DNA of 64,000 nucleotides. It comes from RGIG3077 sp045541475. GTDB lineage: Bacteria; Bacillota; Clostridia; Oscillospirales; Ruminococcaceae. Location of the stretch: the NCBI GenBank assembly GCA_045541475.1, contig JAZQJI010000027.1:62001-126000 (forward strand), read 5' to 3'. The notes under the pieces are model-generated. The model saw only the letters and a list, made by a program, of their open reading frames with translations. It made no database searches and was not told where the DNA came from. The translations under genes and the position numbers were made by a program. Positions 31,258 through 40,744 of this stretch are shown here, piece after piece. The number at the start of each line of letters is the position of its first letter. Position 1 is the stretch's first letter.

Positions 31258-33076
31258 TGCATTTTGTTATGCCGCAACCCGAGCACTTTTCACGGCAATG
31301 TGGTGTTGTTTTTGCATTTAGTGCGTTAAGGTTTTCTCTGGCAAGGAATGCTTTATCAATATAATAATCAAGATGATCCCATGGCATTTTTTCGATATAT
31401 TCTCTACGACGATTTGCGTAAAATGCAATATCTATACCGGCAATTTCAAAAGCCTTTTCCCATTTTTCGTAATCAAAAAACTCGCTCCAGCTATCAAATT
31501 TGCAACCTAATTTCCAAGCTTCAAGTATAGCTTTGCCAAGCTTTCGGTCGCCTCTTGCAAGTACAGCTTCAAGTATGCTTGTATCCGGCACATGACGAGA
31601 ACATGATATCTTCTTCGATTTTATTGATGATATCAGCAAATCTTGTTTTCTTATAATTTCTTCCTTTGTAGCCTGAGGTTCAAACTGAAACGGTGTAAAT
31701 GGCTTAGGAACAAATGTTGCAGTGCTGATCGAAATGCGTACCTGTTGACCTTTTTTGCGGTTTTCAACAGTATAATACAAATCGACTATACGCTGAGCAA
31801 GCTCAGCAATGGCAATAATATCTTCATCTGTTTCGTGCGGTAAACCAATCATGAAATAAAGTTTAACAGAAGAATATCCACCTTCAAATGCAGTTTTGCA
31901 TGTGCGCATTATTTCTTCTTCAGTAATATTTTTATTTATAATATCACGCAGCCTCTGGGTTCCTGCTTCCGGTGCAAATGTCAGTGTAGATTTACGTACA
32001 GATGTGATTTTATCCAAAAGCTCTTTGCTGAAATTATCAATACGTAGCGAAGGAAGAGAAAGATTAATCTGCTTTGAATCGGTATATTCGAGCAAACCGC
32101 TGAGCATGGGCTCGATTTCAGAATGATCGCTTGTGGAAAGAGACACAAGCGAAACTTCGTCATATCCTGTATTTTCACACAGTACCCTTGTTTGATTTAC
32201 AATAGTATCAACGCTTTTTTCTCGGAATGGTCTGTAAATAAATCCTGCCTGACAAAAACGACAACCTCTTATGCAACCGCGCAAAACCTCAACCGAAACT
32301 CTATCGTGTACAATTTCAGTAAATGGAACCACAAAATCATCGGGATAAAATGCAGTATCGAGCGATTGTACAACACGTTTTTTTATCGGCATTGTAGCGT
32401 TATTCAAAGGGGTAACATCAGAAAGCGTTCCGTTCTCATTATAGGTTATATCATAAAGCGAAGGTACATAAATACCTTCAAGTTGAGAAGCAGCTATAAG
32501 AAATTCTTTTCTTGTTGAACCCATTTTTTTATGCTCTGCATAAAGATCTATGAGTTCGAGTTCGACTTCTTCGCCATCGCCCAAAATGAATAAATCAAAG
32601 AAATCTGCCAAAGGTTCAGGATTACACGCACAAGGACCGCCGGCACATACAATAGGGGCAAGGCTATCACCTCTTTCGCTAGCTAAAACAGGAACTTTTG
32701 CCAGCGAAAGCATATTAAGTATATTTGTATATGATAGCTCATATTGCAGTGTAAAGCCGATAAAATCAAACTCATTAACGGGCTGAAGATTCTCAAGAGA
32801 ATACAACGGTATATCATTTTCAACCATAAGTTTTTCAAAATCGGGCCAAGGTGCAAAAACACGTTCGCAGCGATAATTCTCTCTTGAATTAATCAAAGAA
32901 TATAGAATTTTCATTCCAAGATGCGACATACCAATATCGTAGCTATCAGGAAAACAAAAGGCAAAGCTTACATCGGTTTTGTTAATATCTTTAACGATAG
33001 CTCCGCATTCACCTCCGATATATCTCGCAGGTTTTTGTGCTTTTAATATTATAGATTCAATTTTTTCTCTCAACAT
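31235..33076 (-). CDS. B12-binding-domain radical SAM protein (TIGR03960 type)
   Basis: 613 residues: an N-terminal cobalamin-binding-like region (FPDSYDIGMSHLG), the radical SAM core with the cluster motif CIRGCRFCQAGFIYRP, and a C-terminal Cys-rich end (CREKCSGCGITKC) that may hold a second cluster. It partners the DUF2344 protein. Function unproven; tRNA or rRNA modification is suspected for the family. Confidence 0.93.
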   Translation of the reverse strand: MLREKIESIILKAQKPARYIGGECGAIVKDINKTDVSFAFCFPDSYDIGMSHLGMKILYSLINSRENYRCERVFAPWPDFEKLMVENDIPLYSLENLQPVNEFDFIGFTLQYELSYTNILNMLSLAKVPVLASERGDSLAPIVCAGGPCACNPEPLADFFDLFILGDGEEVELELIDLYAEHKKMGSTRKEFLIAASQLEGIYVPSLYDITYNENGTLSDVTPLNNATMPIKKRVVQSLDTAFYPDDFVVPFTEIVHDRVSVEVLRGCIRGCRFCQAGFIYRPFREKSVDTIVNQTRVLCENTGYDEVSLVSLSTSDHSEIEPMLSGLLEYTDSKQINLSLPSLRIDNFSKELLDKITSVRKSTLTFAPEAGTQRLRDIINKNITEEEIMRTCKTAFEGGYSSVKLYFMIGLPHETDEDIIAIAELAQRIVDLYYTVENRKKGQQVRISISTATFVPKPFTPFQFEPQATKEEIIRKQDLLISSIKSKKISCSRHVPDTSILEAVLARGDRKLGKAILEAWKLGCKFDSWSEFFDYEKWEKAFEIAGIDIAFYANRRREYIEKMPWDHLDYYIDKAFLARENLNALNAKTTPHCREKCSGCGITKCIGGKCFE

Positions 33077-33095
33077 ATGATTATTTTCCGTTCAA

Positions 33096-33908
33096 TCAAT
33101 ATTTTTCTATATTAAGTGTAGTGATTTGTTTATTATCGCCGCCAAGTATCATGTTGGCAAATGATATCATTTTTTGTGCTGAGTCACTCACATAAAACTC
33201 ACTGATTTGTTTGTTGTCGGCGTCACACAGCATAGAATGTTCTTTAAGCAAATTTTTAAGCTGACAGGCTGTTTCGTATGCCGGATTTACATAGTTGATA
33301 CTATCACCAAGATATTTTTTTATTGCTTTTGTAAGAAGCGGATAATGCGTGCATCCAAGAATTAAAGTATCAATATCTAAAGGATTAAAATGTGATAAAT
33401 AATGCTCTACAACACCGTCAGTTAGATTTCCTTCAAAAAGACCTTCTTCTGCAAACGGAACAAATAGAGGACAAGATTTTCCAAATACTTTTGCTTCAGG
33501 TTTGATTTGTTTAATCATTTTTGCGTGTACTCCGCTCTGTATAGCTCCATCGGTTCCAATTATACCAATGCGGTTATTCTTTGTGCTCTTGCAGGCGGTT
33601 TTAACACCTGCATCAATAACGCCGATAATTGGTATCGCATCACATATTTCTGTTTCGCACAAAGCGTATGCACTCGCCGTATTGCATGCAATAACAATTG
33701 CTTTGACATTCTTCGTCTTTAAAAAGCGAATTATCTGATGAACATAGCGCATTACGGTTTCTTTAGATTTTGAACCATACGGCACTCTTGCAGTATCACC
33801 AAAATATACAACGTTTTCGTTTGGCATAAGATTAGTTATTTCTTTCAAAACAGTTAAACCGCCAATGCCCGAGTCGAAAACGCCTATCGGTGAGTTTTTG
33901 TCCGTCAT
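33096..33908 (-). CDS. murI: Glutamate racemase
   Basis: Provides D-glutamate for peptidoglycan. 270 residues with FDSGIGGLTVLKEI, the first catalytic Cys in ACNTASA and the second in GCTHYPLL. Normal length. It starts about 70 bp after the M50 gene on the same strand. Confidence 0.96.
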   Translation of the reverse strand: MTDKNSPIGVFDSGIGGLTVLKEITNLMPNENVVYFGDTARVPYGSKSKETVMRYVHQIIRFLKTKNVKAIVIACNTASAYALCETEICDAIPIIGVIDAGVKTACKSTKNNRIGIIGTDGAIQSGVHAKMIKQIKPEAKVFGKSCPLFVPFAEEGLFEGNLTDGVVEHYLSHFNPLDIDTLILGCTHYPLLTKAIKKYLGDSINYVNPAYETACQLKNLLKEHSMLCDADNKQISEFYVSDSAQKMISFANMILGGDNKQITTLNIEKY

Positions 33909-33978
33909 TCAATCGCCCCCTTATTGATTTATACATACACTGATATTATACATTTTTAATAACATAAAGTCAAGTATT

Positions 33979-34530
33979 TCAATCTCCTTCGATTAGTGAT
34001 AATACCATAATATATAGCATTACAAGCAGCATTAAAGTATTGTTTATCGAAAGAAATATTGCTGATGCAATCATCACTATAATATAGATTGCAATTCCAA
34101 TATTATGTAAGTTTTTTTGTTTTTTAAATATTAATCTTAATATTGTATACCCGTCAAAATATGGGTTGGGCAATATGCTATATACACCCAAAGCAATATT
34201 TGCGCAAGCAATGCTTCTGTTTAAATTATACAATAACATTGCGGCCAGCAAATTAGCTAAACAACCGGCAAATGTAATAATAAAAACTTGAAATTCACTC
34301 ATTACAGATTTTTGACAACATATATTGATTCCACATGAAGTAAATTTAAATCCTGTAATTATTTTATTACACAGTTTTATGGCAATCAAATGACCAAGTT
34401 CATGAATAATACAGGATAAGCTTAACATAATAGTTACTTCATAGCCCAAAACAAGCGGCAGAACACATAGTAAAAACAAAAAGTTAAAACTTATTACAAT
34501 TCTGCATCCTACTGTGTTAAAGATAATCAT
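33979..34530 (-). CDS. M50-family intramembrane metalloprotease, SpoIVFB-like
   Basis: 183 residues with several spans and the zinc motif HELGHLIAIKL in the second. A distal NPYFDGYTILR corresponds to the third zinc ligand motif (N-P-x-x-D-G). AGAGGTA lies 6 bases before the ATG. SpoIVFB processes pro-sigma-K in sporulating Firmicutes; a SpoVM-like gene nearby makes that role plausible, but general site-2 proteases look alike. It overlaps a small upstream membrane gene by 14 nt. Confidence 0.78.
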   Translation of the reverse strand: MIIFNTVGCRIVISFNFLFLLCVLPLVLGYEVTIMLSLSCIIHELGHLIAIKLCNKIITGFKFTSCGINICCQKSVMSEFQVFIITFAGCLANLLAAMLLYNLNRSIACANIALGVYSILPNPYFDGYTILRLIFKKQKNLHNIGIAIYIIVMIASAIFLSINNTLMLLVMLYIMVLSLIEGD

Positions 34531-34696
34531 CTATTACCTCTAAAATATTATCAAATAATGCAAAGCTGTCTGTCAAAATCCATTTACTTACAACGCTGCA
34601 AAACTCTAATGATGTTATACGCTCAAATAATGTTAATATTGCTATAAATACAATGCAACACATAAGCTGATTGAATAAATAATCCAATACACCCAT
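34517..34696 (-). CDS. Small membrane protein upstream of the M50 protease
   Basis: From ATG 34696 it is 59 residues (MGVLDYLFNQLMCCIVFIAI onward) with one strong span and a C-terminal amphipathic helix. A TTG at 34825 would give 102 residues but lies on the upstream terminator and lacks a ribosome site. Overlap with the M50 gene suggests co-translation and perhaps a regulatory partner, as SpoIVFA is for SpoIVFB; there is no sequence resemblance to support that. Confidence 0.5.
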   Translation of the reverse strand: MGVLDYLFNQLMCCIVFIAILTLFERITSLEFCSVVSKWILTDSFALFDNILEVIDDYL

Positions 34697-34825
34697 TTCA
34701 CTTATTTTGATACACTTTTTACTATATTTTCGTCGATTATTTGCATCGTTATTGCCTTTCAAAATATCATCTCTCGCAATATAAAATATAATTAATTCTA
34801 TTACTGCTTTCTTTGTAATATTCAA

Positions 34826-34857
34826 AAAACCGGGTTGATTTTTAAATCAACCCGGTT
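34826..34857 (-). terminator. Terminator of the 34868 lipoprotein gene
   Basis: Stem AACCGGGTTGATTT / AAATCAACCCGGTT, then six T on the minus strand. Confidence 0.93.
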
Positions 34858-34867
34858 ATATTAAGTA

Positions 34868-35428
34868 TTAATAAAATGCAGTCCAACCATCATTACTTAA
34901 ATTGCTATCATCTTCCTTTTCCGTTTCTCCGGTATTCTCGTTAATATCAGAATTACTTTCATCTAATAAGCTTTCAGTATTTGTATCATTTTCGGAGTTA
35001 TTATAGTAATCTTCATCGTTGTATATATCATCAGCTTTATTATCGTTAACGCTAATGCTTTCTGATATATCTTCGCTTTTATCATCAGCATAATCAGCGG
35101 ATGAATTAGTTGAAATATTGTCAAATTCGCTTGTTGATGTATATTCGTCTTGTGGAAGTGAATTGTTATTGTTGATATTTTCAGATATATTATTTTCATC
35201 GTCTAAAGCTTCTTCATAATGAGAAGGCGAATTCACGTTTTCAGATGAATTTACACTGCTTGTAAATTTATCATTAGAAACATTGTTATTATTTTCAATG
35301 TTTTCTGAAGTAGTAGTTTCGCTTATACTTGTTAACGCGTTACTATTTTCTGTTTCTTTTTCTTTATCTGTACATCCACAAAAAATAAGCGTAGTGCAAA
35401 GCAGAACGAATATTAAAGCTTTCATCAA
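34868..35428 (-). CDS. Low-complexity Ser/Asn/Asp-rich lipoprotein
   Basis: 186 residues with a lipobox (LIFC or CGC region near residue 17) followed by a long run rich in Asn, Ser, Asp and Glu with no folded-domain pattern. Such acidic low-complexity lipoproteins are variable surface or spacer proteins. AGGTGA precedes the ATG. The gene has its own terminator. Function unknown. Confidence 0.7.
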   Translation of the reverse strand: MMKALIFVLLCTTLIFCGCTDKEKETENSNALTSISETTTSENIENNNNVSNDKFTSSVNSSENVNSPSHYEEALDDENNISENINNNNSLPQDEYTSTSEFDNISTNSSADYADDKSEDISESISVNDNKADDIYNDEDYYNNSENDTNTESLLDESNSDINENTGETEKEDDSNLSNDGWTAFY

Positions 35429-35491
35429 ATCACCTCTTTATATTATTTATATTATAACATAATGTGTGAGGAGTTTCAAGTATAAAAATAT

Positions 35492-35519
35492 TGCCGCAGA
35501 AAGTTAATTTTCTGCGGCA
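35492..35519 (-). terminator. Terminator after spoVM
   Basis: Perfect 11-bp stem TGCCGCAGAAA / TTTCTGCGGCA with 6-nt loop, followed on the minus strand by ATATTTTTAT. Confidence 0.88.
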
Positions 35520-35524
35520 GATAC

Positions 35525-35614
35525 TTATGTATTATCCTGTTCTTTTTTTATCTTAAAAATCAGTCTGAAAAATCCTGATAGCACTTTGGGACTTTTTATA
35601 ACGACGATTTTCAA
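35525..35614 (-). CDS. spoVM: SpoVM-like spore coat anchoring peptide
   Basis: A 29-residue peptide starting at TTG, 6 bases after a strong GGAGGTG: MKIVVIKSPKVLSGFFRLIF then KIKKEQDNT. It aligns without gaps to B. subtilis SpoVM (26 residues) at M-K, I-K, P9-K10, L12, G14 and R17; Pro9 is important for SpoVM's recognition of membrane curvature. It lies 60 bp downstream of rsgA, and in Bacillus spoVM also lies in the prpC-prkC-cpgA region. A terminator follows. The TTG start is unusual but the ribosome site decides it. Confidence 0.85.
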   Translation of the reverse strand: MKIVVIKSPKVLSGFFRLIFKIKKEQDNT

Positions 35615-35676
35615 GGCAAGCACCTCCGAATATAAGATTTATACATTATATTCGGAAATGTGATTTGTGGTGAAAA

Positions 35677-36558
35677 CTAAAGTTCCCAATCTTTAATTTG
35701 TTTTGCTTCGTCATACATCATACAATAGTTAATATGACGACTTTTAGAAATACCGCCATTATTAACGGCATTTATGACAGCGCAACCAAGCTCGCTTGTA
35801 TGTGAACAATCTCTGAATTTGCATTTGTCCGTATATCGATCAAATTCAGTAAAACAATTAGCAAGTTCATCTTTTTTGATTATATCGTAACGATTGGTAT
35901 CAAAAGTTGAGAATCCTGGAGTATCGGCAACATATCCACCGTTAGACATTTTAAAAAGCGAAACATTTCTTGTTGTATGCTTTCCCCTGCCAAGTTTTTT
36001 GCTGATTTCATTTGTTTCAATATAAAAATCGCCAAGAAAATTTAAAAGAGTTGATTTTCCTACACCACTGTTACCTGTAAAAGCACATATTTTGCCTTCC
36101 ATAAGAGAAATAATTCTATCTTTTGTAGTAGCGTCATTATAATCAGCACAAATCACTTCAACATCTGTTTTAGAATATGTTTGCAAAATTTCGTCGGCAG
36201 ATTTCAAATCAAGTTTAGTTATAATAATTATTGGTTTAATACCTTTATAGCATGCAACTGCAATAAACTTATCAAGCAGCAGAAAATTTGGCGCAGGTTC
36301 ACATGAGGAGACAACAAAGCAGAGTATATCAAGATTTGCAAGCGGTGGTCTTATTATTGAGTTTTTACGTGGCAGTATTTCTGCAATAACATCATCATTG
36401 GTTACGTTTACTCTATCGCCAACGCACAAATTAAGTTCCCTTTTTCTGAAAACTCCCCTAGGCTTACATTTTATAATTTCAGCGCTACCCATTGGCTCTA
36501 CATCGTAGAGCCCGGAGGCAGCGCTTAAAATCAATCCATTTGATATTTTATATTCCAT
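35677..36558 (-). CDS. rsgA: Ribosome small subunit GTPase RsgA
   Basis: Circularly permuted GTPase acting in 30S maturation. 293 residues with an N-terminal OB fold (PRGVFRKRELNLCVGDRVNV), TKLD (G4), GNSGVGKSTLLN (G1), DTPGF (G3), and a C-terminal zinc site (CKFRDCSH...GC). It follows prkC by 6 bp, the conserved stp-prkC-rsgA order. Confidence 0.96.
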   Translation of the reverse strand: MEYKISNGLILSAASGLYDVEPMGSAEIIKCKPRGVFRKRELNLCVGDRVNVTNDDVIAEILPRKNSIIRPPLANLDILCFVVSSCEPAPNFLLLDKFIAVACYKGIKPIIIITKLDLKSADEILQTYSKTDVEVICADYNDATTKDRIISLMEGKICAFTGNSGVGKSTLLNFLGDFYIETNEISKKLGRGKHTTRNVSLFKMSNGGYVADTPGFSTFDTNRYDIIKKDELANCFTEFDRYTDKCKFRDCSHTSELGCAVINAVNNGGISKSRHINYCMMYDEAKQIKDWEL

Positions 36559-36564
36559 ATATTT

Positions 36565-38907
36565 CTACGCAGCTTCGTCGCCGGCAACTTCACCGGAATC
36601 GCTAACCTCAGGTGTGTCAGTAACATCAGGTGCAGCAGTTGTAGTAGTTGTGGTTGTAACTTCGGCCGGAGTTGTAGTAGTTGTTGTTGTCGTTACCTCA
36701 GGAGGTGTTGTAGTAGTTTCATCTTCTTCACTGGGAGCAGTGGTTGTTGAAGTTGTTGTGGTAACAGGCTTTGTAGTAGTTGTTGTTACAGCAGTTGTTG
36801 TGGTGGTTGTAACAACGGGAATTCCTCCTATTTCTTCAAAAGCATCGGAATTAAATTCAGTCGTTGTATATTCTTCAGTAGTAAAGTTAACACTGAATTT
36901 TGCAATAATAGTTTCTTGAGAATTATCGAGGTTAAGAACCTTTACAGCAACAGTTTCGGTGCCGGTGCCGGAAACTGACATTTTTACGATACCGCCCGTA
37001 AGGGTAATATCATCAATCTGCTTAGACTCATAGTTAACACCGCCAACAAGAACTGTAAAGAGGTAAGCACCTTCTGCATCTGAATCAATATCGATAGGTA
37101 GTTCAATAGTAGCAGCAGGAGCAATACCATTGCTGACGGTAAGCTGAATTTCTGTGCCTTTTTCTACTACATCGTAAGGTGATACGTTCTGTCCAACAAC
37201 CACACCCTCATCTTCGTTAGAATCAACTTCAACTCTTGAAACAAGGAAGCCCTTGCCTTCAAGTATTGATGCGGCTTCATCATAATCAAAACCAACGAGA
37301 TTAGGTACTCTTGCAGATGTTTCTTCGCTACCTGTACTTACATAAACAACAATCTGTTCACCAGGTCTTACTTCGGTGTGGGCGGGAGGTTCGGTAGAAA
37401 TTACATATCCTTCTGAAACTTCCGCATCCTCTTTATTGTTGATTGTTGTTAAGAAACCGTAACTTTTAAGCATTGAAATTGCAGCATCGGATGTAAGATT
37501 AGAAACATCCGGAACTTTAACAGTTTTTATACCCTTACTTACACTTACGTTAACTATCTGTCCGCTCTTAATAGGACGGTTTTCTTGAATATCCTGCTCA
37601 TAAATAATACCCTCTTCGTATTCAGAGTATTCTTGTGTAGAAATGTTAAACTTAAGATAAGTATATTCAGCTTCGGCTGTTTCAATATTCATGCCAACGA
37701 GTGAAGGCATGAGATGTTCATTGGATTCACTCTTATCTTTATCAAAATATTTTACAATATACGCAACAAAGAATATTACAGCAGCAAGTATAAGTGCAAT
37801 TGTAACCGCTGTAAGAATCGGAACAAATAACGAAGGAGCTTCATCATCGTCGTCATCATCATCTTCTTCATCGTCGATGATTATCTCATCTGTTTCGGTT
37901 TCCATATCATCATCAAAATCATCATCAAGATACTCGTCTTCTTCAAAAACGGTAGCATCATCTTCTGAAATATGAACAGCAGTTGAGTTGTTTTCAGCAG
38001 GTACTGATACAGGTGTAAAAAATCTTGTAGCTTCAGTAGCTTCGCTTGTTTCATGTGAAACATAGCCAAATGTAATAGCAGGATTTGTCTTGAATTTATC
38101 AATATCCTTTATCATCTCGGCAGCGGACTGATAACGTTTTGAACTGTCCTTTTCCATAGCATGAAGGAAGATTTCCTGCAAACCAACAGGTATATTAGGA
38201 TTAATATTACCGGGCATTTCAGGTTCGTTCTGCATGTGCATAAGAGCTATTGCAACAGCGTTGTCACCATCAAAAGGCTTTTTGCCTGTGAGCATCTCAT
38301 ACATCATAACACCAACAGAATATATATCACTCTTATCGTCGGTTAAATCACCTCTTGCTTGTTCGGGTGAAATATAATGAACAGATCCGATTGCTTTATC
38401 GGTAATACTTTTACCTTCTTCTCTTGCAAATTTTGCAATACCAAAATCCATGACTTTGATAGTGCCATCTGTAAAGAGCATGATATTTTGAGGTTTAATA
38501 TCTCTGTGTACGATTCCCCTATCATGAGCATGTTGAAGTGCTCTCAATATCTGAATTGTAAAATGTACGCAGTCTTTCCAGCGCAAAACGCCTTCCTGCT
38601 CTATATATTCTTTCAGAGTAATTCCGTCGATGTACTCCATAACAATAAACTGAATTTTGTCAGTAAAACCAACATCAAGAACTTTTACAATGTTGGGATG
38701 TGACAAAACAGCTATAGCCTTTGACTCGTTTCTGAATCTGCGCAGAAATTCCTCGTTTTCAGCAAACTCATTCTTCAGGATTTTTACTGCTACGACCTTG
38801 TCGTCAATGATATCAATCGCTTTATAGACATCTGCCATTCCGCCCATACCGATAAGTTCGGAAATTTCATAACGTCCATCAAGCTTCTTGCCGATATTCT
38901 TGTCCAT
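36565..38907 (-). CDS. prkC: Ser/Thr protein kinase PrkC/Stk1 with PASTA domains
   Basis: Membrane kinase sensing cell-wall fragments and, in spore formers, driving germination. 780 residues: cytoplasmic kinase domain (about 10-275; GMGGMADVYKA loop, VAVKIL Lys, HRDIKPQN, DFGIAK), an acidic juxtamembrane stretch, one span near 355-380, three PASTA domains (about 395-600), a further beta domain, and a low-complexity Thr/Pro tail of TTTTT runs near the C-terminus, likely cell-wall spanning or glycosylated. The Thr-rich tail is a species-level addition. Confidence 0.96.
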   Translation of the reverse strand: MDKNIGKKLDGRYEISELIGMGGMADVYKAIDIIDDKVVAVKILKNEFAENEEFLRRFRNESKAIAVLSHPNIVKVLDVGFTDKIQFIVMEYIDGITLKEYIEQEGVLRWKDCVHFTIQILRALQHAHDRGIVHRDIKPQNIMLFTDGTIKVMDFGIAKFAREEGKSITDKAIGSVHYISPEQARGDLTDDKSDIYSVGVMMYEMLTGKKPFDGDNAVAIALMHMQNEPEMPGNINPNIPVGLQEIFLHAMEKDSSKRYQSAAEMIKDIDKFKTNPAITFGYVSHETSEATEATRFFTPVSVPAENNSTAVHISEDDATVFEEDEYLDDDFDDDMETETDEIIIDDEEDDDDDDDEAPSLFVPILTAVTIALILAAVIFFVAYIVKYFDKDKSESNEHLMPSLVGMNIETAEAEYTYLKFNISTQEYSEYEEGIIYEQDIQENRPIKSGQIVNVSVSKGIKTVKVPDVSNLTSDAAISMLKSYGFLTTINNKEDAEVSEGYVISTEPPAHTEVRPGEQIVVYVSTGSEETSARVPNLVGFDYDEAASILEGKGFLVSRVEVDSNEDEGVVVGQNVSPYDVVEKGTEIQLTVSNGIAPAATIELPIDIDSDAEGAYLFTVLVGGVNYESKQIDDITLTGGIVKMSVSGTGTETVAVKVLNLDNSQETIIAKFSVNFTTEEYTTTEFNSDAFEEIGGIPVVTTTTTTAVTTTTTKPVTTTTSTTTAPSEEDETTTTPPEVTTTTTTTTPAEVTTTTTTTAAPDVTDTPEVSDSGEVAGDEAA

Positions 38908-38934
38908 AAAAATCTCTAAAACCTCTCTTTTCTT

Positions 38935-39663
38935 TTATTCATTAGAAAATACAACAACGGTAATGTTATCTCTTCCGCCGTGGCTATTTGCACGATTTAT
39001 AAGCAAATCAGGCAAATCTTCTAAATTGTTGGTATTGATTACTTCATGAATTTCATCGTCGCTGCAATATCTTGTAAGACCATCAGAACATAATAAAACA
39101 ATGTCATTATTGTTCATATTAACTTCAAAATAATCAGGTGATATATTTCGTTCAACACCAACAGCCATTGTCAAACAACTTTGCTGAGGGTGTGTGTGTG
39201 CTTGTTCTTCAGATATATCTCCATTTTCAATCAGCATACGTACAACTGTATGATCATCAGTAAGTTGCACAATTGAATCAGTTGTATTGAGATATGCTCG
39301 GCTATCACCGACGTTTACTATTAAAACATCATTGCTTCTGCAAAATACAATAACACAAGTAGTGCCCATTCCCGTTTTTGCAGGATTTTTCAATGCTTCA
39401 GCAAACACGGTACTGTTTGCAGCATTTACGCAAGAAAACATTAAATTGCGCACGCTACTGAGAGACAAATTACTTGTATAGTTTGCTTTAAACTTTTCCA
39501 TTATAACCGTGCAAGCCAACTCAGCCGCTTCTTTGCCTGAGCTGTGTCCGCCCATGCCGTCGCACAATACAGCGAATACGCCGTTATCAAAATCCGTTAT
39601 TGCGAAAGAATCTTGGTTTTCCTCTCTGACAAGACCGATATCCGTCATGCCGTAAATTCGCAT
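38935..39663 (-). CDS. stp: PP2C-family Ser/Thr phosphatase (PrpC/Stp1)
   Basis: Counteracts PrkC. 242 residues with the PP2C motifs REENQDS, CDGMGGHSSGKEA, VGDSRAYL, TDDHTVVR, LLCSDGLTRY and GGRDNITVV, including the metal-binding Asp residues. Located between rlmN and prkC on the same strand. Confidence 0.96.
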   Translation of the reverse strand: MRIYGMTDIGLVREENQDSFAITDFDNGVFAVLCDGMGGHSSGKEAAELACTVIMEKFKANYTSNLSLSSVRNLMFSCVNAANSTVFAEALKNPAKTGMGTTCVIVFCRSNDVLIVNVGDSRAYLNTTDSIVQLTDDHTVVRMLIENGDISEEQAHTHPQQSCLTMAVGVERNISPDYFEVNMNNNDIVLLCSDGLTRYCSDDEIHEVINTNNLEDLPDLLINRANSHGGRDNITVVVFSNE

Positions 39664-39694
39664 TGAAAGAACTCCCCCCCTCTATTGTCTTTAG

Positions 39695-40744
39695 TCAATC
39701 GGCTGATATTTTTTCTGTTTCACGCCTTAATTGACCGCAAGCTGCATCAATATCCGCGCCAAGAGTTCTTCTTACCGTGGCATTGATTCCATAATTTATA
39801 AGATACTGTTTAAATGTTTCGGCAGCATCTCTTGAAGATTTATATCCTCGTTCTTTTACGTGATTTATAGGAATTAAATTTATGTGGCAATTAAAACCAT
39901 TTAAAAGATTGTAAAGTTCAAATGCATCTTCTTTTGTAGAGTTAACACCATCTATAAGAGAATACTCAAAAGTAATTCTTCTATTAGTTTTTTTCATATA
40001 TCGCTTACACGAACTTATTAATTCCTTAATAGGATATTTTCTATTAATCGGCATAATTTCACTGCGTTTGTTGTCATTAGCCGCATGCAAAGAAATCGAA
40101 AGTGTAATGGGTAACTTTTCTAACGAAAGAGCATCAATATAGGGAACAATACCACAAGTGGAAAGTGTTATGTCGCGTGCGCTTAGATTATTGCCTTTTT
40201 CATGGCAGGCAAGTCTAATGAAACGTATAACATTTTCGTAATTATCAAGCGGCTCTCCAATTCCCATTAATACAATATTGCTTATTCTGGCATTTTTTAA
40301 ATTTCTTTGAGCTGTGTAGTATTCCTGCAAAATCTCACCTGCAGTAAGGTCGCGCTTTTTGCCTCCAATTGTCGAAGCACAAAATTTGCAACCCATTGCA
40401 CAGCCAACTTGTGTTGATATACACAAACTATATCCATGCTTATATTTCATCAACACAGATTCAACATGTTCGCCGTCAGAAAGCTCATAAAGATATTTTA
40501 CAGTATCATCGGTATTAGATTCAAGTATTTTGCAAATATTTAGTCGCTTTATACAAAATACATCATCAAGCTTGTTGCGTAATTGTGCAGAAAGATTGGA
40601 CATTTGGTCGAAATTCTCACATTTTTTAATGTGAAGCCAATCAAAAACTTGTTTAGCTCTGAATTTTTGTTCGCCCAAGGATAAAAGTTCTGCTTCAAGT
40701 TCCTCTGGATAGAGCTCAAGAATATCCTTTTTGATACTGCTCAC
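39695..40744 (-). CDS. rlmN: 23S rRNA (adenine-C2) methyltransferase RlmN
   Basis: Radical SAM enzyme methylating A2503 of 23S rRNA and A37 of some tRNAs. 349 residues with the cluster motif CAMGCKFCAST, GIGEPLDNYENV, and the C-terminal mechanistic Cys in AACGQLR. Overlaps rsmB by 4 nt. Confidence 0.97.
   Translation of the reverse strand: MSSIKKDILELYPEELEAELLSLGEQKFRAKQVFDWLHIKKCENFDQMSNLSAQLRNKLDDVFCIKRLNICKILESNTDDTVKYLYELSDGEHVESVLMKYKHGYSLCISTQVGCAMGCKFCASTIGGKKRDLTAGEILQEYYTAQRNLKNARISNIVLMGIGEPLDNYENVIRFIRLACHEKGNNLSARDITLSTCGIVPYIDALSLEKLPITLSISLHAANDNKRSEIMPINRKYPIKELISSCKRYMKKTNRRITFEYSLIDGVNSTKEDAFELYNLLNGFNCHINLIPINHVKERGYKSSRDAAETFKQYLINYGINATVRRTLGADIDAACGQLRRETEKISAD

Noticed and set aside
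36614..36919. 101-aa Val-rich plus-strand ORF
   Set aside because: It is the antisense of the Thr-codon repeats of prkC; low complexity explains it.
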